Shown here: in pieces, positions 26,194 through 35,059 of the stretch
How the letters are laid out: every line of letters starts with the position of its first letter
Position numbering within the stretch: the first letter of the stretch is position 1
Source: Dongia_B soli
Lineage (GTDB): Bacteria > Pseudomonadota > Alphaproteobacteria > Dongiales > Dongiaceae
NCBI RefSeq assembly: GCF_034044715.1
Contig: NZ_JAXCLW010000002.1
Coordinates: 496,001 to 560,000, forward strand
Direction: 5' to 3'
DNA: 64,000 nt
The notes under the pieces: model-generated
Database searches by the model: none
Told to the model about the DNA's origin: nothing
Seen by the model: the letters and a program-made list of their open reading frames with translations, nothing else
Translations under genes and position numbers: made by a program

Positions 26194-27030
26194 ATGGCAC
26201 TTCGCACGAAATCACATGATATGGGGATGCACACGGAGAAGCTTTCCGGGCGTACCCAGCAACGTTTCTTCTCGCCGGAAGAGGAAGAAAACTTCACTTA
26301 TCCAGGTGCTTACGAGGTCGATTTCAACAAACGGGCGGAATTCGATGCCGCCAACCTCAATACATCGGAAATCAATCTGAAGCTGCGCGAGCTGATGAAG
26401 GCCGGCAATGGCACCATCGTGATGCACAATCCGGGTGCCAAGCATGCACTCGCTGTCGGTATCCTCAATCGCCTCAACCTGCACATCGAGGGCAGCCTGG
26501 GCTATTTTGGCTGCGGCCTTATCGATGGGCCGAATATCCACATCAAGGGCCGCGTCGGCTGGTCCTGTAGTGAAAACATGCTGGCCGGTACGGTGGTCAT
26601 CGAAAAGAACGCCGGCTCCACTTTCGGGGCGGCGATCCGTGGTGGCGATCTGGTCTGTAAAGGCGATGTCGGTGCCCGCATGGGTATCGACATGAAAGGC
26701 GGCACGATCATCGTCGGCGGCCGGTGCGGCGCGTTTTGCGGCTTCATGATGCAACGCGGACGCATGGTGGTACTGGGCGATGCCGGCAAAAATCTCGGCG
26801 ATTCCATGTATGACGGCACGATCTATGTCGGCGGCAAGATCGAAGGGTTGGGCGTCGATGCGGTTCCCGGTGAAATGACCGATCTCGATTGCCAATGGCT
26901 GGAGCGCAAGCTGAAGCAATACGATCTGAAAACGCCAAACGGGGTCAAGAACATGACCAAGATCGTCGCCGGCAAACAGCTCTGGAACTACGACAATCTC
27001 GAACCCAGCGAAAAGAAGCTCATTCTGTAA
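26194..27030 (+). CDS. GXGXG-motif protein (MgsB/GlxC-like), module 1
   Basis: 278 aa from the ATG at 26194, 19 bases after the previous stop; the frame runs further upstream but only into the preceding gene. The body is a right-handed beta-helix like the C-terminal domain of glutamate synthase (GXGXG), with turns such as GSLGYFGCGLIDG, GRVGWSCSENMLAG and GRCGAFCGFMM. It is about 50 residues longer than the second copy, mainly from an N-terminal extension (MALRTKSHDMGM...). The role is structural, joining the amidotransferase and FMN parts. Confidence 0.85.
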   Translation: MALRTKSHDMGMHTEKLSGRTQQRFFSPEEEENFTYPGAYEVDFNKRAEFDAANLNTSEINLKLRELMKAGNGTIVMHNPGAKHALAVGILNRLNLHIEGSLGYFGCGLIDGPNIHIKGRVGWSCSENMLAGTVVIEKNAGSTFGAAIRGGDLVCKGDVGARMGIDMKGGTIIVGGRCGAFCGFMMQRGRMVVLGDAGKNLGDSMYDGTIYVGGKIEGLGVDAVPGEMTDLDCQWLERKLKQYDLKTPNGVKNMTKIVAGKQLWNYDNLEPSEKKLIL

Positions 27031-27053
27031 TCGCGCGATAGAGGGAGATGACG

Positions 27054-28436
27054 ATGGCGAAAGAAAAGAAGTCGCCGGCCGATCCGAAACCGAAGAAGAA
27101 GCCGCTGGCGCGCGATACGCATCGCTTGGGCAATAGCTTCATTTTTCCACCTCAGGTCATCGACGATATTCACATCAAGTCCGAGCTCGGCCGCTACCGG
27201 ATGCGCGGCTTTTCCCTGTTCAAGAAAATCCCCACCTGGGACGACCTGACATTCCTGCCGGGGACGCTGACACGCTTCGTGATCGAGGGGTATCGCGAGA
27301 AATGCGATACCAAGACGGTGATCGGACCGCGGGCCAAGCGGCCGCTGGTGCTGGATGTCCCGGTTTACATCACCGGCATGAGCTTCGGAGCGCTAAGTTA
27401 CGAAGCGAAGATCGCGCTAGCACGTGGCGCCACGATGGCGGGGACAGCGACCTGTTCAGGTGAAGGGGGCATGATCCCAGACGAGCGACGCTATAGCTCG
27501 AAATGGTTCTATCAGTGCATCCAGTCGCGCTATGGCTTCAATCCGCATCACCTGCAGCTTGCAGATGCCTGCGAGTTCTTCATCGGGCAAGGCTGCAAGG
27601 TTGGTCTCGGCGGCCATCTGATGGGCCAAAAAGTGACCGATCAGGTGGCCGAGATGCGGTCATTGCCCGCCGGTATCGATCAACGTTCGCCGGCACGCCA
27701 TCCTGATTGGCTGGGGCCCGACGACCTTGCCCTGAAGATTCAGGAAATCCGCGAGGCGACCAATTGGGAGATTCCGATCCAATTGAAGCTGGGTGCGGCG
27801 CGCGTCTATGACGATGTCCGCATGGCGGCAAAGACGGATCCGGATTCCATCTATATAGACGGCATGGAAGGCGGGACGGGGGCAGGCCCGCATATCGCCA
27901 CGGAAGAGACCGGCGTGCCGGGGATTGCGGCGATCCGGCAGGCGCGGAAAGCCTTGGACGATGTCGGCAAAACCGGTGAAATCAGCCTGGTCTATGCCGG
28001 CGGCATCCGCAATGGCGGCGACGTGGCGAAAGCTCTGGCACTCGGCGCCGATGCCGTTGCCATCGGCCACTCGGCTCTGATGGCGTTGAATTGCAACAAG
28101 GATATTCCGGAAGCCGATTACGAGCGGGAGATCGGCGTCGAACCCGGCTATTGCTATCACTGCCATACCGGCCGTTGCCCTGTCGGCGTAACGACGCAGG
28201 ATCCCATCCTGCGCAAGCGGCTGGACCCGGATGAAGCAGCAGAGCGGGTCTATAACTTCCTGCATTGTCTGACCATTGAGGCGCAGATGATGGCCCGGGC
28301 TTGCGGCAAGACCAATGTGCATTCGCTGGAACCGGAAGATCTGGCGGCGCTCACGATGGAAGCATCGGCTTTGGCGCAGGTGCCGCTGGCCGGCTCGCAG
28401 CATACGGTCGGCCGGCCCGACATGACCCGTTATTGA
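27054..28436 (+). CDS. FMN-dependent glutamate-synthase-domain protein (MgsC/GlxD-like) with Cys cluster, module 1
   Basis: 460 aa from the ATG at 27054, six bases after GAGGGAG; an ATG at 27048 abuts the ribosome site. The TIM-barrel synthase domain is clear: VYITGMSFGALSYEAK, DGMEGGTGAGPH and VYAGGIRNGGDVAKALALGADAV (FMN phosphate site). At 28147-28203 it has CYHCHTGRCPVGVTTQDP, resembling the cysteine motif that holds the 3Fe-4S cluster in GltB. The paralogue at 38729-40069 lacks all three cysteines. Expected to aminate 2-oxoglutarate, or move an amine to it, using an external electron donor. Confidence 0.85.
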   Translation: MAKEKKSPADPKPKKKPLARDTHRLGNSFIFPPQVIDDIHIKSELGRYRMRGFSLFKKIPTWDDLTFLPGTLTRFVIEGYREKCDTKTVIGPRAKRPLVLDVPVYITGMSFGALSYEAKIALARGATMAGTATCSGEGGMIPDERRYSSKWFYQCIQSRYGFNPHHLQLADACEFFIGQGCKVGLGGHLMGQKVTDQVAEMRSLPAGIDQRSPARHPDWLGPDDLALKIQEIREATNWEIPIQLKLGAARVYDDVRMAAKTDPDSIYIDGMEGGTGAGPHIATEETGVPGIAAIRQARKALDDVGKTGEISLVYAGGIRNGGDVAKALALGADAVAIGHSALMALNCNKDIPEADYEREIGVEPGYCYHCHTGRCPVGVTTQDPILRKRLDPDEAAERVYNFLHCLTIEAQMMARACGKTNVHSLEPEDLAALTMEASALAQVPLAGSQHTVGRPDMTRY

Positions 28437-28447
28437 GGGAGCGTGAC

Positions 28448-28840
28448 ATGGCTGAAAAAAGCGAAGACGTCGACAAGTTCCTCAAGGGATCCGGTCTTGA
28501 TACGGCACGGGAAAAGGAAATCGGACAGCATATCGGCTATCGCTACGATGTGAATCTGGTACCCGACTACACGCGCATCACGCCGTTCCTGAAAAAATAT
28601 ATGGAGACGATGGGCTGGGACGATCTCAACTGGCTGGAAGATGTTCATATGGGCTACGAGGAAGGCCGAGCTGCCGTCTTCGACCGCAACATCAATGGCT
28701 GGGTGACCGTGCCGCCCAACATCAAGTTGCCGGACAATCAGCAGGACCGGGATATGATCGCCCGCGAATTGCTGATCAAATTCCAGATGTCCAAGAAACA
28801 TCCGATGGTCGACCTGAATAAGGCCTATCGGAAGTTCTAA
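28448..28840 (+). CDS. 130-aa conserved-looking protein closing module 1
   Basis: The ATG at 28448 follows GGGAGCG, 11 bases after the synthase stop, and a strong terminator comes directly after the gene, so it is clearly in the operon. The sequence is soluble and acidic-aromatic: IGQHIGYRYDVNLVPDYT, ETMGWDDLNWLEDVHMGYEEG, NGWVTVPPNIKLP. No cysteines, metal motifs, signal peptide or membrane segment. I do not recognise a family. There is no counterpart in the second module. It may be an accessory subunit specific to this module. Confidence 0.82.
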   Translation: MAEKSEDVDKFLKGSGLDTAREKEIGQHIGYRYDVNLVPDYTRITPFLKKYMETMGWDDLNWLEDVHMGYEEGRAAVFDRNINGWVTVPPNIKLPDNQQDRDMIARELLIKFQMSKKHPMVDLNKAYRKF

Positions 28841-28853
28841 GCAGCTCGAGGCC

Positions 28854-28891
28854 GTCCCCGTTGCCGGATGATCCGGCGCGGGGACTTTTTT
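28854..28891 (+). terminator. Rho-independent terminator of module 1 operon
   Basis: GTCCCCG at 28854-28860 pairs with CGGGGAC at 28879-28885, with an inner GCCGG/CCGGC stem, followed by six Ts. It marks the end of the 23646-28840 transcript. Confidence 0.88.
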
Positions 28892-28944
28892 CATCGGTGA
28901 GGGAAGAAAGGCCACCGGCGCAATCGCCGGCGGGCGAGGGCTAT

Positions 28945-29538
28945 CTATTCCTCTTCTTCCTCGTTGATGACCGAGGCATGGGACCAGTCGGGTTGAAAGG
29001 CAAGAATGCGAACGCCGGCCGGCAAATTGGGATTGAACAGCCGGTTGTGCCAGTAGGTGTGCTGAAAAACCGCATCGCTTTCAGCCAGTTCGGCGACTGT
29101 ACAGGGCAGGCGATACCGGCGGCTGAATTCATAGAATTCCAGGACGACATGACGGTGATTGAGCAGATGATCAGGCAGGCCATGTCCAGGACCGAACAAA
29201 GCGGTCAAGGTATCGCTGAACTCGCGATGCCGCTGGAAATAGGCGGCTGCCAGATGATCGACGGCTTTTTCCCATCTTTCGACCGGATCCTGGGTCTTCA
29301 GGACCTGATGTCGGAACAGGGCCGTGCTGTCCTCGCTATCCGTCTTATGGATCAGCACCACGATACCCGGCGACAGCTCCTCGCCCTGCTTGGTTTCGAC
29401 CTTGGGGCGCATGCCGCGGCTCGGCCGGCCCGCCTGTTCGCGCATTGCCATCTGGCGCAGGCGGCACTGCCAATGCAGGAATTCGTCACGCAGTTCCTCG
29501 GCGGCTTCGCCAATCAGGACAACATTGTCGCTGCTCAT
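28945..29538 (-). CDS. Hypothetical protein, unknown family
   Basis: 197 aa on the minus strand, alone between module 1 and mgdA. It is soluble, rich in charged and aromatic residues, and ends in five glutamates. Segments such as DEFLHWQCRLRQMAMREQ, VVLIHKTDSEDSTALFRHQ and VLEFYEFSRRYRLP look like real protein. No motif I can name. The start MSSDNVVLIGEAAEEL at 29538 has GGGAGACGGC upstream. The 253-base gap to mgdA at 29539-29791 probably carries the promoters of both. Confidence 0.65.
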   Translation of the reverse strand: MSSDNVVLIGEAAEELRDEFLHWQCRLRQMAMREQAGRPSRGMRPKVETKQGEELSPGIVVLIHKTDSEDSTALFRHQVLKTQDPVERWEKAVDHLAAAYFQRHREFSDTLTALFGPGHGLPDHLLNHRHVVLEFYEFSRRYRLPCTVAELAESDAVFQHTYWHNRLFNPNLPAGVRILAFQPDWSHASVINEEEEE

Positions 29539-29791
29539 GCCGTCTCCCTTCGCGCTTGCCCGGCCGGTTCACCCTTTCTGGGGTTTCACCGCATTCTGAG
29601 CTTTCGTCGTCGCGTTGTAAAAAGCTGGCGAAAAATTGAAGGTTGCAGGGCCCCTGTCACCTATCCTGTATCGGAATCGACAAAACCGATGCCGATTATA
29701 AGGTATTATTTTATGCAGGGGAAAATTCGTTGAACCGCAGGAAACATTGCGCTAGCCTCCATGTACCCGAGTCAGGAGCGGTGATCTGATC

Positions 29792-31048
29792 ATGTTGCCA
29801 GCCTTCGTCCCATCCGGCCTGTTTAGGTACGGGTTCTCAAAAAAATATCCGGCCCGGCGCCATTTTCCCGCGCCGAAGGACCTGAAACCGACCTATGACG
29901 TGGTCATTATCGGCGGCGGCGGCCACGGCCTTGCCTGCGCCTATTACTTGGCCCGCTATCACGGCATCACCAATGTCTGCGTCCTGGAAAAGGGCTATCT
30001 TGCCGGCGGTAATACTGCGCGAAATACAGCGATCGTCCGCTCGAATTACCTGACGCCGGAAGGCGTCGCGTTCTACGACAAGTCGGTCCAGCTTTATCAG
30101 GAGCTGAGCCAGGAATTCGACTACAACATCCTGTATTCGGAACGCGGCCATTTCACGCTTGCGCATACCGATGCAGCGATGCGGACCAGCCGTTGGCGCG
30201 CCGAAGTGAATAAGCAACTCGGCGTCAATTCCGAACTGATCTATCCGGAAGATATCGCCAAGCTCTGCCCGTCGCTCAATCTGTCCGACAAGGTTCGCTA
30301 TCCGATTCTGGGCGCACTTTATCATCCGCCCGGATCGATCGCCCGGCACGACGCCGTCGCCTGGGGCTATGCGCGTGGCGCCGCCGAGGCCGGTGTCGAA
30401 ATCCATCAGCAGACGGCCGTGACCGGCATTATCGCTGAGAACGGCGTGGTCAAGGGCGTGCAAACGACCCGCGGCACGGTCTACGCCAATAAGGTCATGC
30501 AGGCGACGGCGGGGTCTTCCTCGTTGATTGCCAAGATGGCCGGCTTCCGACTGCCGATCCGCACCATTCCGCTGCAGGCCTGCGTTTCCGTGCCGGTGAA
30601 GCCCTTCCTCGACCAGATCATCGTCTCGGGCAGCTTGCACGTCTATGTTTCGCAATCCTCGCGCGGCGAATTGGTGATGGGTGGTTCGACCGATCCCTAT
30701 TCGCTCTATTCGACGCGCTCGACCCTGGACTTCAAGGAAGGCCTGCTGGGGCACATGCTGGAGCTGCTGCCGATGCTGGGCGAATTGAAGGTCCTGCGGC
30801 AATGGGCGGGCATGGCCGATATGACCCCCGATTTCAGTCCGATCATGGGCAAGACCCCGGTCGAGAACTACTACATCGACAGCGGTTGGGGTACTTGGGG
30901 CTTCAAGGCGACACCGGTCTGCGGCCTGACGATGGCCCATACCATCGCAACCGGCGAGCCGCATGACCTGATCAAACCGTTCAACTTGGAACGCTTCGCC
31001 AATTTCGCCCAGGTCGGCGAAAAGGGCGCGGCTTCGGTCGGCCATTGA
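29792..31048 (+). CDS. mgdA: N-methylglutamate dehydrogenase subunit A (sarcosine oxidase beta-like)
   Basis: 418 aa DAO-family flavoprotein. The FAD-binding glycine motif VVIIGGGGHGLACAYYLA is at about residues 36-53, and the C-terminal GWGTWGFKATPVCG closes the FAD site. It resembles the beta subunit of heterotetrameric sarcosine oxidase. The four-gene order beta, delta, alpha, gamma next to mgsABC-gmaS identifies it as N-methylglutamate dehydrogenase, which oxidises N-methylglutamate to glutamate and a folate-bound or free C1 unit. First gene of a four-gene operon; mgdB follows by 13 bases. True sarcosine oxidase is the alternative. Confidence 0.83.
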   Translation: MLPAFVPSGLFRYGFSKKYPARRHFPAPKDLKPTYDVVIIGGGGHGLACAYYLARYHGITNVCVLEKGYLAGGNTARNTAIVRSNYLTPEGVAFYDKSVQLYQELSQEFDYNILYSERGHFTLAHTDAAMRTSRWRAEVNKQLGVNSELIYPEDIAKLCPSLNLSDKVRYPILGALYHPPGSIARHDAVAWGYARGAAEAGVEIHQQTAVTGIIAENGVVKGVQTTRGTVYANKVMQATAGSSSLIAKMAGFRLPIRTIPLQACVSVPVKPFLDQIIVSGSLHVYVSQSSRGELVMGGSTDPYSLYSTRSTLDFKEGLLGHMLELLPMLGELKVLRQWAGMADMTPDFSPIMGKTPVENYYIDSGWGTWGFKATPVCGLTMAHTIATGEPHDLIKPFNLERFANFAQVGEKGAASVGH

Positions 31049-31061
31049 GGGGAGGGCGGTT

Positions 31062-31361
31062 ATGAAAATCATGAATTGCCCGCTGAACGGGCCGCGCAAT
31101 GTCAGCGAATTCGTCTGGGGTGGCGAAGTCAGCATCATGCCGGATCCCAATTCGGTCAGCGACCTGGAATGGGGCGAATATTGCTTCCTGGAAAACAATA
31201 CGGCCGGTGTGGTGCGCGAATGGTGGTGCCATGTCCCGACCTCGTATTGGTTCATCGCCGAACGCAATACCGTGACGGATGAGATCGTCCGTACCTATCC
31301 GGCCGGTGAAATCTTCAATAAGCGCGTCGAATTTGCCAAGCAGAGTGAGGACAAGAAATGA
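31062..31361 (+). CDS. mgdB: N-methylglutamate dehydrogenase subunit B (sarcosine oxidase delta-like)
   Basis: 99 aa. It aligns with the small delta subunit of sarcosine oxidase through CPLNGPRNVSEF and REWWCHVPTSYWFIAERNT. In sarcosine oxidase this subunit binds zinc with three Cys and one His. Here the second cysteine of the first motif is Asn and the late cysteine position is Thr/Ser, although Cys-His in WWCH remains, so the classical zinc site looks incomplete. The stop overlaps mgdC by 4 bases. Confidence 0.82.
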   Translation: MKIMNCPLNGPRNVSEFVWGGEVSIMPDPNSVSDLEWGEYCFLENNTAGVVREWWCHVPTSYWFIAERNTVTDEIVRTYPAGEIFNKRVEFAKQSEDKK

Positions 31362-34297
31362 CGGCGTCCAATCAAGTGGGGGGGATCAACCGTCTGCCCG
31401 CGCCGCGTGGCTTGCTGATTGATCGCAGCAAACAGGTCTCCTTCACCTTCGAAGGTCACAGCTTCACCGGCTATGCCGGCGATACCATCGCCAGCGCCCT
31501 GGCGGCAAATGACGCCTGGATGATTTCCCGGTCGTTCAAGTATCATCGTCCCCGCAGCGTGCTGACCATGATCGGTCAGGACGCCAATACGCTGGTGCAG
31601 ATCGGCGACGAGCCGAATTGCCTGGCCGATAAGCGCGCGATCGAACAGGATATGGCGGTTCAAGGCCAAAATTATATCGGCACCTTGGACGCCGATCGCG
31701 GCCGCATGGTGGAACTGGTCCAGAAGTTCCTGCCGGTCGGGTTCTACTACAAGACCTTCCACGAGAAGCGGGATTCCTGGCGCTTCTGGGAGCCGATCGT
31801 CCGGGCCATGGCCGGCCTCGGCAAGATCGACCTCAAGGCCGATTTTCATCACAGCTATTATGACAAGAAGTATCTCTTCGCCGATGTCGCTGTGATCGGC
31901 GGCGGACCCGCCGGCTTGGCCGCGGCTTTGCAGGCAGCCGAAACCGGCGCCGAGGTGATCCTGATCGAGGAGAGCTCGCAGCTCGGCGGCAGTCTCAATT
32001 ACGCCCGTTTCGACGAAACCGGTGATGGCGGCAGCCGCACCAGCGGTGAATTGGCGAGCCGGGTCCGGCTGCAGCCGAATATCACCGTCATGACGAGTGC
32101 CATCTGCTCTGGCTGGTTTGCCGATAATTGGTTGCCGGTCATTCAGGGCAATCGCTTCCACAAATTGCGTGCCAAGGCCGTGGTCATCGCAACGGGCTCG
32201 ATCGAGCAGCCGGCGGTGTTCCGCAACAACGATCTGCCCGGCATCATGATGGGCTCGGCTGCACAGCGCTTGATTCACCTCTATGGCGTTCGTCCCGGCA
32301 AGCGGGCCGCCATCCTGACGGCGAACCGCGACGGTTACGGCCAGGCGCTCGATCTGCTCGAAGCCGGCATCGAGGTCGCTGCGGTTATCGATCTCCGGCT
32401 TACGCCGCCGCAAGATGCATTGACCAAGGCGGTGCAACGGGCTGGCATCGAAATTCGCACCGGTCATGCCATCGCCGAGGCCATGTATATCGGCCAGAAG
32501 AAGCATGTGAGCGGCGTCTCGGTTGCACCGATCACCGGCGAAGGAGAGCTCGGCAAGACCACTGCCGAATATGCTTGCGACACGGTTTTGATGTCGGTCG
32601 GGTACAGCCCGGCCGGCCATCTGCTGCATCATGCCGGAACGAAATTTGGCTATGATACGCGCTCGCATATGTTCAAGCCGGAATCCGTGCCGGCCCATGT
32701 CTTTGCCGCCGGCTCGGTGAATAATACCTTCGACCTGTCCGCAGTCATCGCGGATGGTCGCTATGCCGGTTGGTCGGCTGCCAAGGATGCCGGATTCGAG
32801 CGGGGCGGCGAGCCGTCCCAGCCGGTGGATCGCGGCGCCGAGAACCAGACGCATCCCTGGCCGATCTTCCCCCATCCCAAGGGCATGGAATTCGTCGATT
32901 TCGACGAAGACCTGAAGATCGAGGATCTCATCAACGGCATCCACGATGGTTATGACAGCGTCGAATTGCTGAAGCGCTATTCCACCGTTGGCATGGGCCC
33001 CAGCCAGGGCAAGCATTCGGCTGTGGCTGCTGTCCGCATTGTCTCGCGGGAAACCGGGATGGATCTGCGCAATATGAGCGTGACCACCCAGCGGCCGCCT
33101 TATACGCCGGAAAAATTCGGCCACCTTGCCGGCCGGATTTTCGATCCGGAACGCCGTACCGCCATGCATCACCGGCATCTCGAGCTGGGTGCCCAGATGA
33201 TGCCGGCCGGTCTGTGGTGGCGTCCCGCTTATTATGGCGCCAAAGCGGATCGCGACCAGATCATCCGTGACGAGGTGAACAACGTCCGCAACAATGTCGG
33301 CCTGATCGATGTCTCGACCCTTGGCGGGTTGGATGTCCGTGGTCCGGATGCCGCCGAATTCCTGAACCGGATGTATACCTTCACCTATACGAAGCTTCAG
33401 GTCGGCCGCTCGCGTTATCTGCTGATGACCGATCAGACCGGTGTCATCACCGATGACGGCGTGGCCTGCCGGTTCCACGACGAGCACTTCTACGTCACGG
33501 CGACCACCAGCGGTGTCGATGCGGTCTACCGTCAGATGCTGCAATGGAACGCGCAATGGCGGCTCGATGTCGATGTCGCCAATGTCACAGCGGCCTATGC
33601 AGGCGTGAATATCGCCGGGCCGAAGTCGCGCGAAGTCCTGGCACGGGTCTGCCATGACATCGATCTGTCGCCGGAGGGCTTCCCTTATCTCGGCGTGCGG
33701 ATGGGCACGGTGGCCGGCATTCCGGCCAGGCTGATGCGCGTCGGCTTCGTCGGCGAACTCGGCTATGAAATCCACGTCCCTGCGAGCTATGGCGAAGCCC
33801 TGTGGGATGCGCTTATGGCCGCTGGCGGCTTGAATGGCATTCGTCCCTTCGGGGTCGAAGCACAGCGTGTGCTGCGTCTGGAGAAGGGGCATATCATTAT
33901 CAGCCAGGATACCGACGGCCTGACCAATGCTTATGAAGCCGACATGCCCTGGGCAGTTGCCAAGAGCAAGCCCTTCTATGTCGGGGGTCGTTCAACCGAA
34001 ATTCAGCTGAAGAATGGCCTGACGCGCAAGCTGGTCGGCTTCACTTTGAAGAATGCCGATGATCCGTGTCCGGAAGAATGCCATCTGGTGCTGAAGGGAT
34101 CGACCATCGTCGGTCGTGTCACCTCGGCCGCGCATTCGCCGAGCCTGAAGAAGGTTGTGGGCCTGGCCTATGTGCATCCGGACGATGCACAGCCCGGCAG
34201 CACCTTCGATATCAAGGTCCATGGCGGCCGCATCATTCAGGGGACGGTGGTGCCGATTCCCTTCTTCGACCCCGAGAACAAGCGGCAGGAGATGTAA
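31358..34297 (+). CDS. mgdC: N-methylglutamate dehydrogenase subunit C (sarcosine oxidase alpha-like)
   Basis: 979 aa, full length for the family. Residues about 25-110 form the N-terminal ferredoxin-like domain (FEGHSFTGYAGDTIASAL). A dinucleotide-binding domain starts near 175 (VAVIGGGPAGLAAALQAAE). From about 600 to the end is a GcvT-like aminomethyltransferase domain (GLIDVSTLGGLDVRGPDAAE ... GELGYEIHVPASYG), which binds tetrahydrofolate and traps the released methyl as methylene-THF. Start overlaps the mgdB stop (ATGA); mgdD follows after 3 bases. Confidence 0.87.
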   Translation: MTASNQVGGINRLPAPRGLLIDRSKQVSFTFEGHSFTGYAGDTIASALAANDAWMISRSFKYHRPRSVLTMIGQDANTLVQIGDEPNCLADKRAIEQDMAVQGQNYIGTLDADRGRMVELVQKFLPVGFYYKTFHEKRDSWRFWEPIVRAMAGLGKIDLKADFHHSYYDKKYLFADVAVIGGGPAGLAAALQAAETGAEVILIEESSQLGGSLNYARFDETGDGGSRTSGELASRVRLQPNITVMTSAICSGWFADNWLPVIQGNRFHKLRAKAVVIATGSIEQPAVFRNNDLPGIMMGSAAQRLIHLYGVRPGKRAAILTANRDGYGQALDLLEAGIEVAAVIDLRLTPPQDALTKAVQRAGIEIRTGHAIAEAMYIGQKKHVSGVSVAPITGEGELGKTTAEYACDTVLMSVGYSPAGHLLHHAGTKFGYDTRSHMFKPESVPAHVFAAGSVNNTFDLSAVIADGRYAGWSAAKDAGFERGGEPSQPVDRGAENQTHPWPIFPHPKGMEFVDFDEDLKIEDLINGIHDGYDSVELLKRYSTVGMGPSQGKHSAVAAVRIVSRETGMDLRNMSVTTQRPPYTPEKFGHLAGRIFDPERRTAMHHRHLELGAQMMPAGLWWRPAYYGAKADRDQIIRDEVNNVRNNVGLIDVSTLGGLDVRGPDAAEFLNRMYTFTYTKLQVGRSRYLLMTDQTGVITDDGVACRFHDEHFYVTATTSGVDAVYRQMLQWNAQWRLDVDVANVTAAYAGVNIAGPKSREVLARVCHDIDLSPEGFPYLGVRMGTVAGIPARLMRVGFVGELGYEIHVPASYGEALWDALMAAGGLNGIRPFGVEAQRVLRLEKGHIIISQDTDGLTNAYEADMPWAVAKSKPFYVGGRSTEIQLKNGLTRKLVGFTLKNADDPCPEECHLVLKGSTIVGRVTSAAHSPSLKKVVGLAYVHPDDAQPGSTFDIKVHGGRIIQGTVVPIPFFDPENKRQEM

Positions 34298-34300
34298 GCG

Positions 34301-35029
34301 ATGACCGCTTTGCCGAAGACCGTTCCCAATGGCCTGCAACGCCGTAGCTTCCTTTATCGGCAGTTGCAGCAGGCCGGCGCTGAATTTGCCGAAGTGAATG
34401 GCGGCGCCGTCGCCATCCGCTACGGCAGCAATGAAGATGTCGAACTCAATCGCGCCAAGACCATGGGCATTGCCGATCTGTCGGTTCTGCCGAGAACCGG
34501 TTTCAAAGGAACCGGGACGGTGGAGTGGCTGCAAACGCAGGGATTGACCATCGGCCAGGAAAGCAATGTCGCCTACCGCCAGCCTGGCGGCGAATGGGCA
34601 GCTCGCCTGGCGCCGACGGAAATCTTCCTGATCGATAGCCTGGCTGGCTCCGGTCAGCTTATCCAGCGTTTGAACCAGAGTTGGACCTGGGGCAGCGAAA
34701 AGCCGCGGAAGCCGATCGGCTATCCGACACCCCGTCAGGACAGCCATGCTTGGTTCATGGTTACGGGGCAGCATGCACCCGATATGTTCGCTAAGATCTG
34801 CGGCATCGATTTCCGGCTGCATAAGTTCGCGGTCGGTCAAATTGCCCAGACGTCGATTGCCAAGATGAGCGGCATCATTGTCCGCACCGATCTTGGAACA
34901 ACGCCGGCCTATCACCTGCTGGCGGATATAGCCTCGGCCGATTACCTCTGGCCGGCGGTTCAGGATGCAATGAAGGAGTTTAACGGCGGCCCAGTCGGCT
35001 TGAACGCGCTGCGCCGATTGGAAGGATAG
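34301..35029 (+). CDS. mgdD: N-methylglutamate dehydrogenase subunit D (sarcosine oxidase gamma-like)
   Basis: 242 aa, longer than many gamma subunits of sarcosine oxidase but with the same GcvT-related fold (GIADLSVLPRTGFKGTGTVEWL ... KICGIDFRLHKFAVGQIAQTS). It packs against the alpha subunit. Start is 3 bases after the mgdC stop and the GlxA regulator starts 30 bases later, so the regulator may be co-transcribed. Confidence 0.8.
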   Translation: MTALPKTVPNGLQRRSFLYRQLQQAGAEFAEVNGGAVAIRYGSNEDVELNRAKTMGIADLSVLPRTGFKGTGTVEWLQTQGLTIGQESNVAYRQPGGEWAARLAPTEIFLIDSLAGSGQLIQRLNQSWTWGSEKPRKPIGYPTPRQDSHAWFMVTGQHAPDMFAKICGIDFRLHKFAVGQIAQTSIAKMSGIIVRTDLGTTPAYHLLADIASADYLWPAVQDAMKEFNGGPVGLNALRRLEG

Positions 35030-35059
35030 TACCTAGGAAAATTTCGGGAGGGCCGGGCC

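Noticed and set aside
29837..31267. 476-aa open frame antisense to mgdA
   Set aside because: Shadow of the sarcosine-oxidase-like gene; composition is that of a reversed codon pattern (many His, Gln, Arg).
31295..33892. 865-aa open frame antisense to mgdC
   Set aside because: It is a GC-rich mirror of the mgdC coding frame, with no recognisable domain and no ribosome site, while the plus-strand protein is a full-length known family.
29792..35029. True sarcosine oxidase soxBDAG
   Set aside because: Not excluded biochemically, but linkage to mgsABC-gmaS, and a delta subunit with an altered zinc motif, favour N-methylglutamate dehydrogenase.
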